Below the pieces are notes generated by a model. It ran no database searches. It was given only the letters and a program-made list of their open reading frames with translations, and was not told the DNA's origin. A stretch of 64,000 nucleotides of DNA from Rhodospirillaceae bacterium (GTDB lineage: Bacteria > Pseudomonadota > Alphaproteobacteria > GCA-2731375): contig JABIWH010000015.1 in the NCBI GenBank assembly GCA_018701215.1, forward strand, positions 1-64,000, in the 5' to 3' direction. The translations under genes were made by a program, and so were the position numbers. This document shows positions 6,762-15,294 of this stretch, in pieces (the stretch's first letter is position 1; each line of letters starts with the position of its first letter).

Positions 6762-9560
6762 TTATTCATCATCAGTATTACCGGGCGAATCACTGGGTGC
6801 AACATTGGGTGCATCACCGGTCTCGCCATCATCGCCATCATCGTCGGCATCTTCGCCGTCGTTCTGTTCCGACAGCCAGGCAACCGACACGACCCGCTCG
6901 TTTGGCTCCACATCGAACAGGGTCACGCCCTGGGTGTTGCGGCCGGCGATACGAATGTCGTGCACGGGCGTGCGGATCAAACGGCCGGTATCGGTTACCA
7001 GCATGATGTGATGATCTTCCTCGACCGGGGCGGAGGCGACGACCGGGCCGTTCCGGTCCGAGGCCTCGATATTGATAATGCCCTGGCCGCCGCGCCCCGT
7101 GACCCGATATTCGTAGGCCGAGGTACGCTTGCCATAGCCGTTCTCGGTGATGGACAGCACAAACTGTTCCGCCGCCGCCATTTCGTCGGCCTGCTCAGGC
7201 GCGCTGGGCAGGGGATCCGCACTGCTCTCCCCTTCCCCCTCGGCACGGCGCCTGGCATTGGACCAGCGTAGGTACCGGTCCCGCGTATCACTATCGAATT
7301 CGGCGTGACGCACGATGGACATGGCGATCAATTCATCATCGCCAACCAGACGGATGCCGCGGACACCAACGGAATCGCGGCTTTTAAAGACCCGCACGTC
7401 GATCACGGGGAAGCGGATGCATTTGCCCCGGCGGCCCGAAAGCAGAATATCATCGTTGGCATCACAGATCGCCACACCGACGATACGGTCGCCCTCGGGC
7501 AGTTTCATGGCAATCTTGCCGTTTGCCTGCACCCGTTTGAAATCAGCCAGATCGTTGCGCCGCACCGAGCCCGAAGCAGTGGCGAACATGACATAGCGGT
7601 CGGCCCATTCCGCCTCGTCCTCCGGCAGGGGTAAAACCGTATGAATGGTCTCGCCTGCTTCGAGCGGGAACAGATTGACCATGGCCTTGCCCCTGGCCTG
7701 GGGTGCCGCCATGGGCAGACGAAAGACCTTTAATAGATAGACCTTGCCGGTGGAGGAGAAGAACAGCATCGGCGTATGGGTGTTGGCCACAAATAGCTGG
7801 GAGACGAAGTCCTCGTCCCGCGTGGCCATGCCCTGACGCCCCTTGCCGCCCCGGCGTTGCGGTCGATAGGTGGATAGCGGTACCCGCTTGACATAGCCAT
7901 TGTGAGACACGGTCACCACCATGTCCTCACGCTGGATCAGATCCTCGTCCTCCTGGTCCGCCTCGGCCTCGACGATTTCGCTGCGCCGGGGTGTGGCGAA
8001 GCGCTCTCTCATATCCAACAGCTCTTCCCGGATGATCCCGGTAAGGCGCTCGCGAGAGCGCAGAATATCGAGGTAGTCGAGGATTTTTTCGCCCAGCTCG
8101 CGTAGCTCCGCACCCACTTCATCGCGGCCCAGGGCGGTCAGCCGTTGCAGGCGCAAATCGAGAATGGCACGGGCCTGAATTTCGCTGAGCCGATAAGCGC
8201 CATCGACAACCCGGTGTCCTGGCTCGTCGATCAGTTGGATCATCGCCTCGACCTCCGTCGCCGGCCAATCCCGCTCCATCAGCTGGGCCCGTGCCGTGGC
8301 CGGGTCGGGCGCGGAACGGATCAGGACGATGATGGCGTCGATATTGGCTACCGCGATGGCCAGACCAGCCAGGATATGGGCCCGTTCCCGCGCCTTGCCC
8401 AACAGATATTTGGTGCGCCGGGAGACCACCACTTCGCGGGAATCGACAAAAGCGGCAACCATCTGGCCAAGGTTCAGCAGCTCCGGGCGGCCATGGTTCA
8501 GCGCCAGGCTGTTGACCCCGAACGAGGTCTGCAGGGGCGAAAAACGGTACAGCTGGTTCAGCACCACATCCGCCATCGCATCGCGCTTTAGCTCGATCAC
8601 CACGCGCACGCCGGTGCGGTCGCTCTCATCGCGCAGATCCGAGATGCCCTCGATCCGCTTGGCGCGCACCGCCTCGGCGATTTTTTCGATCATGCCGGCC
8701 TTGTTCACCTGATAGGGCACTTCCGTGACGATGATCGCTTCCCGGTCCTTGCGGATGGTTTCTACATGGGTGCGCCCGCGCATGACGACGGAACCGCGCC
8801 CGGTGCGAAATGCCGAGAGAATACCGACCCGGCCGAGAATAAGCCCCCCGGTAGGAAAATCAGGGCCTTGCACGAATTCCATCAAGCCATCGACGGTAAT
8901 GGCCGGGTCATCGAGATAGGCGCAACAGGCATCGATAATTTCGCCCAGATTATGAGGCGGCACATTGGTCGCCATGCCCACCGCGATGCCGCCCGCGCCA
9001 TTGACCAGCAGGTTCGGCAACATGGACGGCAAGACGATTGGCTCAGAGGCCGAGCCATCATAGTTGTCCTGGAAATCGACCGTGTCCTTGTCGATATCCG
9101 CCAACAGCATCTCGGCCGGTTTATCCATGCGCACTTCGGTGTAACGCATGGCGGCGGCGCGGTCGCCGTCCATGGAGCCGAAATTGCCCTGACCATCAAG
9201 GAGAGGCAGTCGCATGGCGAACTTTTGCGCCATGCGCACCATGGCGTCATAGATCGCCTGATCGCCATGGGGGTGATAACGGCCCATGACGTCACCAACC
9301 ACGCGGGCCGATTTGCGGTACGGCTTGTCCGAGGTATAGCCGGATTCGTACATGGAATAGAGAATGCGCCGATGTACTGGTTTCAAACCGTCGCGGGCGT
9401 CGGGAATAGCCCGGCTGACGATCACGCTCATGGCGTAATCCAGATACGATTTCCGCATCTCGTCTTCGATGGCGATGGGCAAGACCCCATTGCCGTCAGC
9501 GCCACCCGAGGGCGGCGCCAAAGGAGGATCGGCGGGAGGAATTTGGCTGTCGTCAGTCAA
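6762..9560 (-). CDS. gyrA: DNA gyrase subunit A
   Basis: Breakage-reunion subunit of the type II topoisomerase that introduces negative supercoils. The 932 residues begin with a short Pro/Gly-rich leader, then YLDYAMSVIVSRAIPDARDGLKP-type sequence. The catalytic tyrosine is Tyr140 in AAMRYTEVRM. The GyrA box QRRGGKG in the C-terminal DNA-wrapping domain separates it from ParC. The quinolone-determining region reads HPHGDQAIYDAM, with Gln101 where E. coli has Ser83 and Asp105 matching Asp87. The wrapping domain holds an inserted charged linker (RRRAEGEGESSADPLPSAPE) and the protein ends in an acidic tail rich in Asp. First gene of the run that continues to coaD. Confidence 0.98.
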   Translation of the reverse strand: MTDDSQIPPADPPLAPPSGGADGNGVLPIAIEDEMRKSYLDYAMSVIVSRAIPDARDGLKPVHRRILYSMYESGYTSDKPYRKSARVVGDVMGRYHPHGDQAIYDAMVRMAQKFAMRLPLLDGQGNFGSMDGDRAAAMRYTEVRMDKPAEMLLADIDKDTVDFQDNYDGSASEPIVLPSMLPNLLVNGAGGIAVGMATNVPPHNLGEIIDACCAYLDDPAITVDGLMEFVQGPDFPTGGLILGRVGILSAFRTGRGSVVMRGRTHVETIRKDREAIIVTEVPYQVNKAGMIEKIAEAVRAKRIEGISDLRDESDRTGVRVVIELKRDAMADVVLNQLYRFSPLQTSFGVNSLALNHGRPELLNLGQMVAAFVDSREVVVSRRTKYLLGKARERAHILAGLAIAVANIDAIIVLIRSAPDPATARAQLMERDWPATEVEAMIQLIDEPGHRVVDGAYRLSEIQARAILDLRLQRLTALGRDEVGAELRELGEKILDYLDILRSRERLTGIIREELLDMRERFATPRRSEIVEAEADQEDEDLIQREDMVVTVSHNGYVKRVPLSTYRPQRRGGKGRQGMATRDEDFVSQLFVANTHTPMLFFSSTGKVYLLKVFRLPMAAPQARGKAMVNLFPLEAGETIHTVLPLPEDEAEWADRYVMFATASGSVRRNDLADFKRVQANGKIAMKLPEGDRIVGVAICDANDDILLSGRRGKCIRFPVIDVRVFKSRDSVGVRGIRLVGDDELIAMSIVRHAEFDSDTRDRYLRWSNARRRAEGEGESSADPLPSAPEQADEMAAAEQFVLSITENGYGKRTSAYEYRVTGRGGQGIINIEASDRNGPVVASAPVEEDHHIMLVTDTGRLIRTPVHDIRIAGRNTQGVTLFDVEPNERVVSVAWLSEQNDGEDADDDGDDGETGDAPNVAPSDSPGNTDDE

Positions 9561-10081
9561 TTCGATAGGTCCTGATGGGTAGGTTTCAACGGCCCTCGTC
9601 GAACACCGTTTTGGGCAATGGTTCTACGCTTTCGAGATGCTGTAACCCATCGCCCCGCCCATGATCAGAGGATCACGAGATATTGCGACGTTAGGTGAAA
9701 GATAATACCAAGTCTTGCGGTTTTCAGCAACGTCGCGTGGCCGAAATTGAGCCCTAAAAACAGTATTTTTTGAGCCTTTTTCGAACCCTTTTAGGCGCGC
9801 CAGATTTACCGCGAAGGCCCATTTTCCAGATCCGCTTTAAAACGGCGGCGGATCTGCCGTGATATCCATTACATGCTTTTGAAAATCACCCCTAAAGCGC
9901 TAGTTTTGAGATCATCGCGATGGGATGAAATAGGAAACATCCAGTCCGAAAACACCTCGTTAACGGACATCGTCAATCACGAAATAAGCTTCACCATTCG
10001 ACCCTGAACGCGAATGGAAGCAGAACAATGTATGCCGGCTTCGCAAGCAAAGGCTACATTTCAGGATAAATCCGTTGCCGT
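9561..10081. other. Intergenic region between gyrA and a divergent methyltransferase gene
   Basis: About 520 bases with no convincing gene on either strand. It must contain the gyrA promoter (minus) and that of the methyltransferase (plus). One perfect nine-base inverted repeat, CAGATCCGC (9827-9835) and GCGGATCTG (9848-9856) with a 12-base loop, stands out; it has no following T run, so it is not a standard terminator. T-rich stretches lie at 9765-9795. Confidence 0.4.
9827..9856. repeat. Perfect nine-base inverted repeat
   Basis: CAGATCCGC, 12-base loop, GCGGATCTG. It sits midway between the divergent gyrA and methyltransferase genes. It could be a protein-binding site or an RNA hairpin in the gyrA leader; the sequence does not decide. 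Confidence 0.4.
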
Positions 10082-10828
10082 ATGTTACGCTGCGTTATGC
10101 ACACTTCCTACGATACGATCGGTGTCAATTATTCTGATCTCAGGAAACCTGACTCCCGGATTGAAATGATGATCGGACGGGCTCTGGGATCGGCAAAAAC
10201 TGTCCTGAATGTTGGTGCCGGAACTGGTTCGTATGAGCCTGCCGACCGGCGGGTCACGGCTATCGAGCCATCCATGGAAATGATCCGGCAGCGCGGTGCC
10301 TCGGCGGCTCCGGTTATTCAGGGCTATGCAGAAGACCTGCCCTTCGACGACAATTCCTTTGATGCAACAATGGCGACCCTGACGGTTCACCATTGGGCCG
10401 ACCAAGAGAGGGGCCTCAAAGAGATCCGTCGCGTGACCCGGGGCCAGATCGTCATACTTACATTCGACCCTTCGCACCGGGGCTTCTGGCTCGCCGACTA
10501 CATCCCGGAACTTGTTGCGTTGGACGAGGTGCAAATGCCAAGGATGACAGATTATGAGGCGTGGCTTGGCTCAGTAGAGATTTCCGCCGTGCCAATTCCG
10601 CATGACTGTAGCGACGGTTTCTTGTGCGCCTATTGGCGGCGGCCCGGTGCCTATCTCGATCCTAGAATTCGGGCTGCCATTTCTTGCTTCTGGGTGCTGG
10701 ACAACGTTTCAGTGGCGCTGAAAAAGCTCGCGAACGACCTGGACACCGGCGCATGGGCGCAGCGGTATTCTGAACTACTCGACCTTGATGAATGCGACTT
10801 TGGCTACCGCCTCGTCACGACGAAATAA
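10082..10828 (+). CDS. Class I SAM-dependent methyltransferase
   Basis: Up to 248 residues with a Methyltransf_11-type fold. Motif I is VLNVGAGTGSYE (residues about 41-52); the acidic end of strand 2 is VTAIEPS; and YAEDLPFDDNSFDATMATLTVHHW covers motifs II and III. The rest, LKEIRRVTRGQIVILTFDP, is the usual post-motif region. The substrate is not evident. A second ATG at 10097 (MHTSYDTIGVNYSDLR) is an equally likely start, since neither has a strong ribosome binding site. The gene converges on the Gfo/Idh gene, leaving 24 bases between stops. The sequence resembles family members that methylate small molecules more than those that act on rRNA, but this is weak inference. Confidence 0.8.
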   Translation: MLRCVMHTSYDTIGVNYSDLRKPDSRIEMMIGRALGSAKTVLNVGAGTGSYEPADRRVTAIEPSMEMIRQRGASAAPVIQGYAEDLPFDDNSFDATMATLTVHHWADQERGLKEIRRVTRGQIVILTFDPSHRGFWLADYIPELVALDEVQMPRMTDYEAWLGSVEISAVPIPHDCSDGFLCAYWRRPGAYLDPRIRAAISCFWVLDNVSVALKKLANDLDTGAWAQRYSELLDLDECDFGYRLVTTK

Positions 10829-10852
10829 GGCCAGCCCGTCTCCACCCAGGCC

Positions 10853-11962
10853 CTACGCCAGCTTGATGACCTTGCCGTCCCTGTGGGAACGCTCCATGGC
10901 GTCAATCAGGGCATGGCGAACAACAGCAGCGTTGAAATCAGGCGCGGCCGCCGTCCCCGATTGCCCCGATTTAATTACATCGGCGAAGCGGGCATAGGCC
11001 TGCCCGACGTTTCTGCCCGGACCGGCAGCCATGTCGTCGGGAATAAGGCGGTAGCTGTCAGGCGGGGTGATCTCCGCCATTTTGTCATTGCCGGTGGCGA
11101 GGTGGAGACGGCTAGGTCCAATGTTGACGGAGTTTGAGGTCAGCACCAGGGTTCCTTTGCGGCCATAAATCTCCATCCGTGTGCCACTTGCATTGTAGGG
11201 CACGCTGGCCACTTGGTAGGATACTTCCGCGCCGTTTTTGAGCAGGCCCGCGGCGGTTACGGTATCGGGTGCATCGACGGGAAAGTCCGCCCCCGTTACC
11301 GCGTGCTTCCACATATCGATCCGCGTAGTTACCCGGGCGCTGACCTCGGCAAATTCGCCCAGGATATAACACAGCGCATCTATGGAATGTCCGCCCGGAA
11401 TGGTCATGGGGTTGGCGCCATTGGTGCGAATGCCCTGCCAGATGCGGCCATCCCCGCGCTCGGTGATGGCACCGACGATCACGCTCAAGTTAACGGTCAC
11501 GATGTCGCCGATTTCGCCGCTGGCAACAAGGTCGCGGGTATACATCACGGCAGGGTCGCTTTGCGCCTGCAAACCAACCAATGTCGGCAACCCGGCCGCT
11601 TTGGCGCTGTTCGCCATTTCCGTTGCCTCAGCCAGATGCGCCCCCAGGGGCCATTCGCAGCACACGGGCTTGTTGGCCTCGATCGCGGCCATGACCAGCT
11701 GTTTGTGCAAGGGTACGCGAACCACAACGGCGATCAGGTCAACATCTGGATGCGCGACCATCTCGTTCATGTCGTGAAAGGCAAGTTCGGCACCGAACGC
11801 CTCGGCCGAGGCCTTCGCGGTCTCCTCATGCGCGGTACAAACGGCCTTTAGTTCATAATCGGACAAAGCCTGTAACGCCGGCACATGGGCATTGGCGCCC
11901 CAGCCGCTGCCGCCTGGTGTAACGGTTGCACCGACAATTCCGACCCTGATTTTGTCTGCCAC
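10853..11962 (-). CDS. Gfo/Idh/MocA family oxidoreductase
   Basis: A 369-residue NAD(P)-dependent dehydrogenase of the Gfo/Idh/MocA type. The N-terminal Rossmann half begins IRVGIVGATVTPGGSGWGANAHVPAL, a dinucleotide-binding glycine motif with an insertion typical of Gal80-like members. CEWPLGAHLAEA corresponds to the EKP region, with Trp-Pro where most have Lys-Pro, so the usual active-site lysine appears to be missing. GGHSIDALCYILGEF carries the GxHxxD motif of the C-terminal domain. Loss of the EKP lysine is seen in Gal80-like regulators and some divergent enzymes, so catalysis is not certain. It is the first gene left of the efflux operon on the same strand, 110 bases away. Confidence 0.82.
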   Translation of the reverse strand: MADKIRVGIVGATVTPGGSGWGANAHVPALQALSDYELKAVCTAHEETAKASAEAFGAELAFHDMNEMVAHPDVDLIAVVVRVPLHKQLVMAAIEANKPVCCEWPLGAHLAEATEMANSAKAAGLPTLVGLQAQSDPAVMYTRDLVASGEIGDIVTVNLSVIVGAITERGDGRIWQGIRTNGANPMTIPGGHSIDALCYILGEFAEVSARVTTRIDMWKHAVTGADFPVDAPDTVTAAGLLKNGAEVSYQVASVPYNASGTRMEIYGRKGTLVLTSNSVNIGPSRLHLATGNDKMAEITPPDSYRLIPDDMAAGPGRNVGQAYARFADVIKSGQSGTAAAPDFNAAVVRHALIDAMERSHRDGKVIKLA

Positions 11963-12005
11963 GATTGTTCCCCTTGCCCGTGATAACGGCTAAGCGCCGC
12001 CTGAT

Positions 12006-12029
12006 GGCCAAGCATAGCACGCTTGGGCC
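12006..12029. repeat. Hairpin after the last efflux transporter gene
   Basis: GGCCAAGC and GCTTgGGCC pair with one bulge around a seven-base loop. It follows the stop of the last DHA2 gene on the minus strand but has no T run, so it could slow or stop transcription only with help from Rho. Support is weak. Confidence 0.3.
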
Positions 12030-12072
12030 GATCGGGAAATTCGAGCTGCTCGATATTTGTCCGTTTACGGTA

Positions 12073-13680
12073 TTAGGCCCGGGTTCCGACGGTAGGCTGT
12101 GCGTCGGCCTGAACGGTCGGTGTCAAGCGGGCTTTCGGCTTGCGTTCCCGCAGCAATATGGCCGGCAGCATGGCGAAGAAAAAGCACATGCCCAAAAACA
12201 GAAAAACATCCCGGAAGGCCAGCATGGAAGCCTGGGCGTGCAGGCTATTGCCAAGCAAATGCAGGGCCGCCACGGGGTGCATTTCCACCGGCCAGCCCAA
12301 TTGCGTCAGCAGGCCCGAGAGGCGCTGCATCAATTGTTGGGTGAGAATATTGTCCGCCGTTTGCAGACTAGCGAAAGCCTGGCTGAAAACGGCGGTGCGC
12401 TGCTCCAACATCACCGCGATCACATTGACGCCCAGGGCGCCGCCAATCTGGCGCATGAAGTTCACGGCGCCCGAACCCTGGCCCAACAGCTCGGGGCTCA
12501 GGCTTTGCAAGGCGGTAACGTTGATGGTGGGGATAACGAAACCCATCCCGATGCGCCCCAGGATCATCCACAGGGCGAAGGTCCAAAACGGTGTGTCGGT
12601 GTGCGCCCCGGTCATTAACATGGACGAGATGCCAAAGGCGAGCAGGCCGCCCAAAATCAACAAATAGCGTGGAAAGTGATCCGCCAGGCGGCCGCCGATG
12701 GGCATCAGGCACATCATGGTCAGGCCCGCCGGCACCATCAAAAGACCAGCCCGTGTGGGCGAATAACCTTGCACCGTTTGTACGAACAGGGGGATCAGAT
12801 AGGTGGTGCCATACAGGCCCGCGCCCAAGGCCATGCGTACCATGGCGGCGGCGGCGAACTGGCGGTTCAGGAACAGGCGCAGCTGCAGGATCGGCACCTC
12901 TGTTCGCCACTCCCACCACAGGAAGGCAAAAAAGGTCAATAGGAAGGTCGAGAAATAGACCGCGACGATGGGCGCATGCCAGCCCTCGCGCTGCCCCGAC
13001 GACAAACCAACCAACATTGAGGTGACAAAGACCACCAACAGCGCCAGGCCGGTCCAATCAAACGCCGGCTTGGGATCGTTGCCCTGGCGCCAGGGCATGA
13101 ACAGCCAGGCCAGAATACTGCCCACGATGCCCACGGCGACGGGTGCGAAAAACACATAATGCCAATTGTAGGCATCCAGCAGCAAGCCGCCGGCCGTCGG
13201 CCCCAGGGTGGGCGCCACGACAACGCCCAGGCCAAACAGGCCCATGGCCTTGCCTCGTTGGTGCATGGGAAAAACCTGATACATCAAGACCATGGACAAC
13301 GGTTGTATCAACCCAGCACCCAGGCCCTGCAGGACGCGGGCGGAAATCATGATATCGATATTGTTGGAAAGCCCGCCCATGAAGGCGCCAAAGACAAAGA
13401 CCGCCATGGCCGCAAGATAGGTCGTACGCATACCAAAGGAACGGACAAACCAGTCGTTCAGCAACATGGTCACGGTCATTGAGGCGATATAACCCGTAGC
13501 CAGCCAATGCACCGTATCCTGGCCAACCCCAAAGGCGCCCATGATGACCGGAATGGCGACGTTGATCATGGTGGCGTTCAACAACATCGTCACGACGCCA
13601 AGGATCACGGTGATGGTCACGAAGAGCCGGTATCTGGGTCCGTAACGTTCGAATAATGTCTCTATCGCAGTGCTGGGCAT
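12073..13680 (-). CDS. EmrB-like DHA2 family drug/H+ antiporter, copy 5 of 5
   Basis: A 535-residue member of the 14-helix DHA2 branch of the major facilitator superfamily, expected in the inner membrane. NVAIPVIMGAFGVGQDTVHWLATGY spans helix 1 into helix 2. Motif C, APTLGPTAGGLLLD, marks helix 5 of antiporters. Later landmarks shared with the other copies are QGYSPTRAGLLMVPAGL, IGGRLADHFPRYLLILGG and SQGSGAVNF-like GQGSGAVNFMRQIGGALGVN. It is the last gene of the operon and starts three bases after copy 4 stops. It is the most divergent copy along with copy 1 and has a longer hydrophilic tail (QPTVGTRA end). The substrate is unknown. Confidence 0.93.
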   Translation of the reverse strand: MPSTAIETLFERYGPRYRLFVTITVILGVVTMLLNATMINVAIPVIMGAFGVGQDTVHWLATGYIASMTVTMLLNDWFVRSFGMRTTYLAAMAVFVFGAFMGGLSNNIDIMISARVLQGLGAGLIQPLSMVLMYQVFPMHQRGKAMGLFGLGVVVAPTLGPTAGGLLLDAYNWHYVFFAPVAVGIVGSILAWLFMPWRQGNDPKPAFDWTGLALLVVFVTSMLVGLSSGQREGWHAPIVAVYFSTFLLTFFAFLWWEWRTEVPILQLRLFLNRQFAAAAMVRMALGAGLYGTTYLIPLFVQTVQGYSPTRAGLLMVPAGLTMMCLMPIGGRLADHFPRYLLILGGLLAFGISSMLMTGAHTDTPFWTFALWMILGRIGMGFVIPTINVTALQSLSPELLGQGSGAVNFMRQIGGALGVNVIAVMLEQRTAVFSQAFASLQTADNILTQQLMQRLSGLLTQLGWPVEMHPVAALHLLGNSLHAQASMLAFRDVFLFLGMCFFFAMLPAILLRERKPKARLTPTVQADAQPTVGTRA

Positions 13681-13683
13681 GAC

Positions 13684-15270
13684 TTAGCCCAGCCGCGGCC
13701 GCAATCGGGGCCGGGTCCTTGTCCTGGTAACTGGGTCGCGCAATAGCAATACCGGTATCATCATCCCCACATAGACCACCCCGATGATCATGAAGATATC
13801 GCTAAACGCCATCATGGAGGCCTGCGCATAAATGCTGCGGCCTACCAAATAAAGCGCACCCGCCGGTTTCATCTCGAACGGCCAGCCCAGCTGTCCCAAC
13901 AAATGGCCGAATTTTGCCAGCAACAGCTGGGTCGCATTGTTATCGGGTGTTTGCAGACCCGCGAAAGCATCCGAGAAGAATGCCGTGCGCCGCTCCAAGC
14001 CAAGAGAAATCAGGTTAATGCCCAGGGCGCCGCCTAATTGGCGGGTGAAGTTGATCGCGCCCGAACCCTGGCTTAATTGCTCGGGCCGTAAATTTGAGAT
14101 GGCGGAGACGGTCAGGGTCGGCATCACCGATGCCAGACCAACACGGCCAATCATGATCCAGACCGCGAAGACCCAGAACGGCGTATCGGTATGGGCCCCC
14201 ATCATTAAAAAGGACGAAAACCCGTAGACGAACATACCGAACAGGATCATCTGATAGTGCGGCAAACGATCGGAAAGCCGGCCCGCAATGGGGAAAGACA
14301 ACATCATGATCAAACCGCCGGGCACCATCAGCAAGCCCGACCGGGTCGGGCTGTAGCCCTGGATGGTCTGGACGAACAGCGGGATAATATAGATCGAGCC
14401 GAACAAACCGGCGCCCAGCACCATGCCGACAAGGGCCGCGACCGCGAACTTCCGATCGAAGAACACCCGCAGCTCCATGATCGGCGTATCCGCCTTCAGT
14501 TCCCAATAGATGAACGCGAACAGAGAGATAATGGAAACGCTGAAATAGACGGCGATGAGCGGTGCCTGCCAGCCTTCACGTTGACCGTTGGACAGACCCG
14601 TCAGGCCAAAGGAAATGAACAGCGCCACCAGGATCAACCCGGTCCAGTCAAAGCTGGGAAGCGGCCCCTCGCCCTCCTTGCCGGGAATGAAGACAAGCGC
14701 CAAGACAATCCCCACGATCGCCACGGGCACCGCCATGTAGAAAACAAAATGCCAATTGTAGAGATCAAGCAGCACGCCCCCCAGGGCCGGCCCCACCGTG
14801 GGCGCCACCACCACGCCAAGACCGAACAGGCCCATCGCCTTGCCGCGCTGTTCCGGCGGGAAGACCTTGAACATCACGACCATGGCCAGGGGCTGCACGA
14901 CGCCGGCGCCGACACCTTGAAAAATCCGGGCCAGGATCATCATATCAATGTTCGTACTCAGCCCCCCCATCACGGCACCAAGAGAGAACACCGTCAGGGC
15001 CGCAATGTAAGTGGCCCGCATGCCGAAAGAACGCACGCACCAATCGTTGACCAACATGGAAACGGTCATCGCCGCGATGAAACCCGTGGACAGCCAATGG
15101 ACCGTATCCTGGCCCACGCCAAAGGCGCCCATGATCACCGGCACCGCCACATTGATCATCGTCGCGGACAGTACCATGGCAACCGTGCCAAGCATGGCGG
15201 TGAAGGATACATAATATTGATAGCGCGGCCCGAACCGCGCGAACAACGTCTCTATGGAGGGACCGCTCAC
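13684..15270 (-). CDS. EmrB-like DHA2 family drug/H+ antiporter, copy 4 of 5
   Basis: 528 residues with the same layout as its neighbours: IETLFARFGPRYQYYVSFTAM before helix 1, TVGPALGGVLLDLYNWHFVFY at motif C, and the ending RTRTRPRLRPRLG, a short basic cytoplasmic tail. FTRQLGGALGINLISLGLERRTAFFSDAFAGL in helix 11-12 and the following loop is close to copies 2 and 3. It follows copy 3 after 24 bases and abuts copy 5 by three bases, so co-transcription is very likely. It is clearly paralogous to the others, at intermediate similarity, so it probably arose before the copy 2/copy 3 split. Confidence 0.93.
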   Translation of the reverse strand: MSGPSIETLFARFGPRYQYYVSFTAMLGTVAMVLSATMINVAVPVIMGAFGVGQDTVHWLSTGFIAAMTVSMLVNDWCVRSFGMRATYIAALTVFSLGAVMGGLSTNIDMMILARIFQGVGAGVVQPLAMVVMFKVFPPEQRGKAMGLFGLGVVVAPTVGPALGGVLLDLYNWHFVFYMAVPVAIVGIVLALVFIPGKEGEGPLPSFDWTGLILVALFISFGLTGLSNGQREGWQAPLIAVYFSVSIISLFAFIYWELKADTPIMELRVFFDRKFAVAALVGMVLGAGLFGSIYIIPLFVQTIQGYSPTRSGLLMVPGGLIMMLSFPIAGRLSDRLPHYQMILFGMFVYGFSSFLMMGAHTDTPFWVFAVWIMIGRVGLASVMPTLTVSAISNLRPEQLSQGSGAINFTRQLGGALGINLISLGLERRTAFFSDAFAGLQTPDNNATQLLLAKFGHLLGQLGWPFEMKPAGALYLVGRSIYAQASMMAFSDIFMIIGVVYVGMMIPVLLLRDPVTRTRTRPRLRPRLG

Positions 15271-15294
15271 GATCCGGTGTTTCCGTACCCAGGA

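Noticed and set aside
8766..9575. Plus-strand frame of about 269 codons opposite gyrA
   Set aside because: Mirrors the conserved gyrA coding sequence and has no recognisable domain or ribosome binding site.
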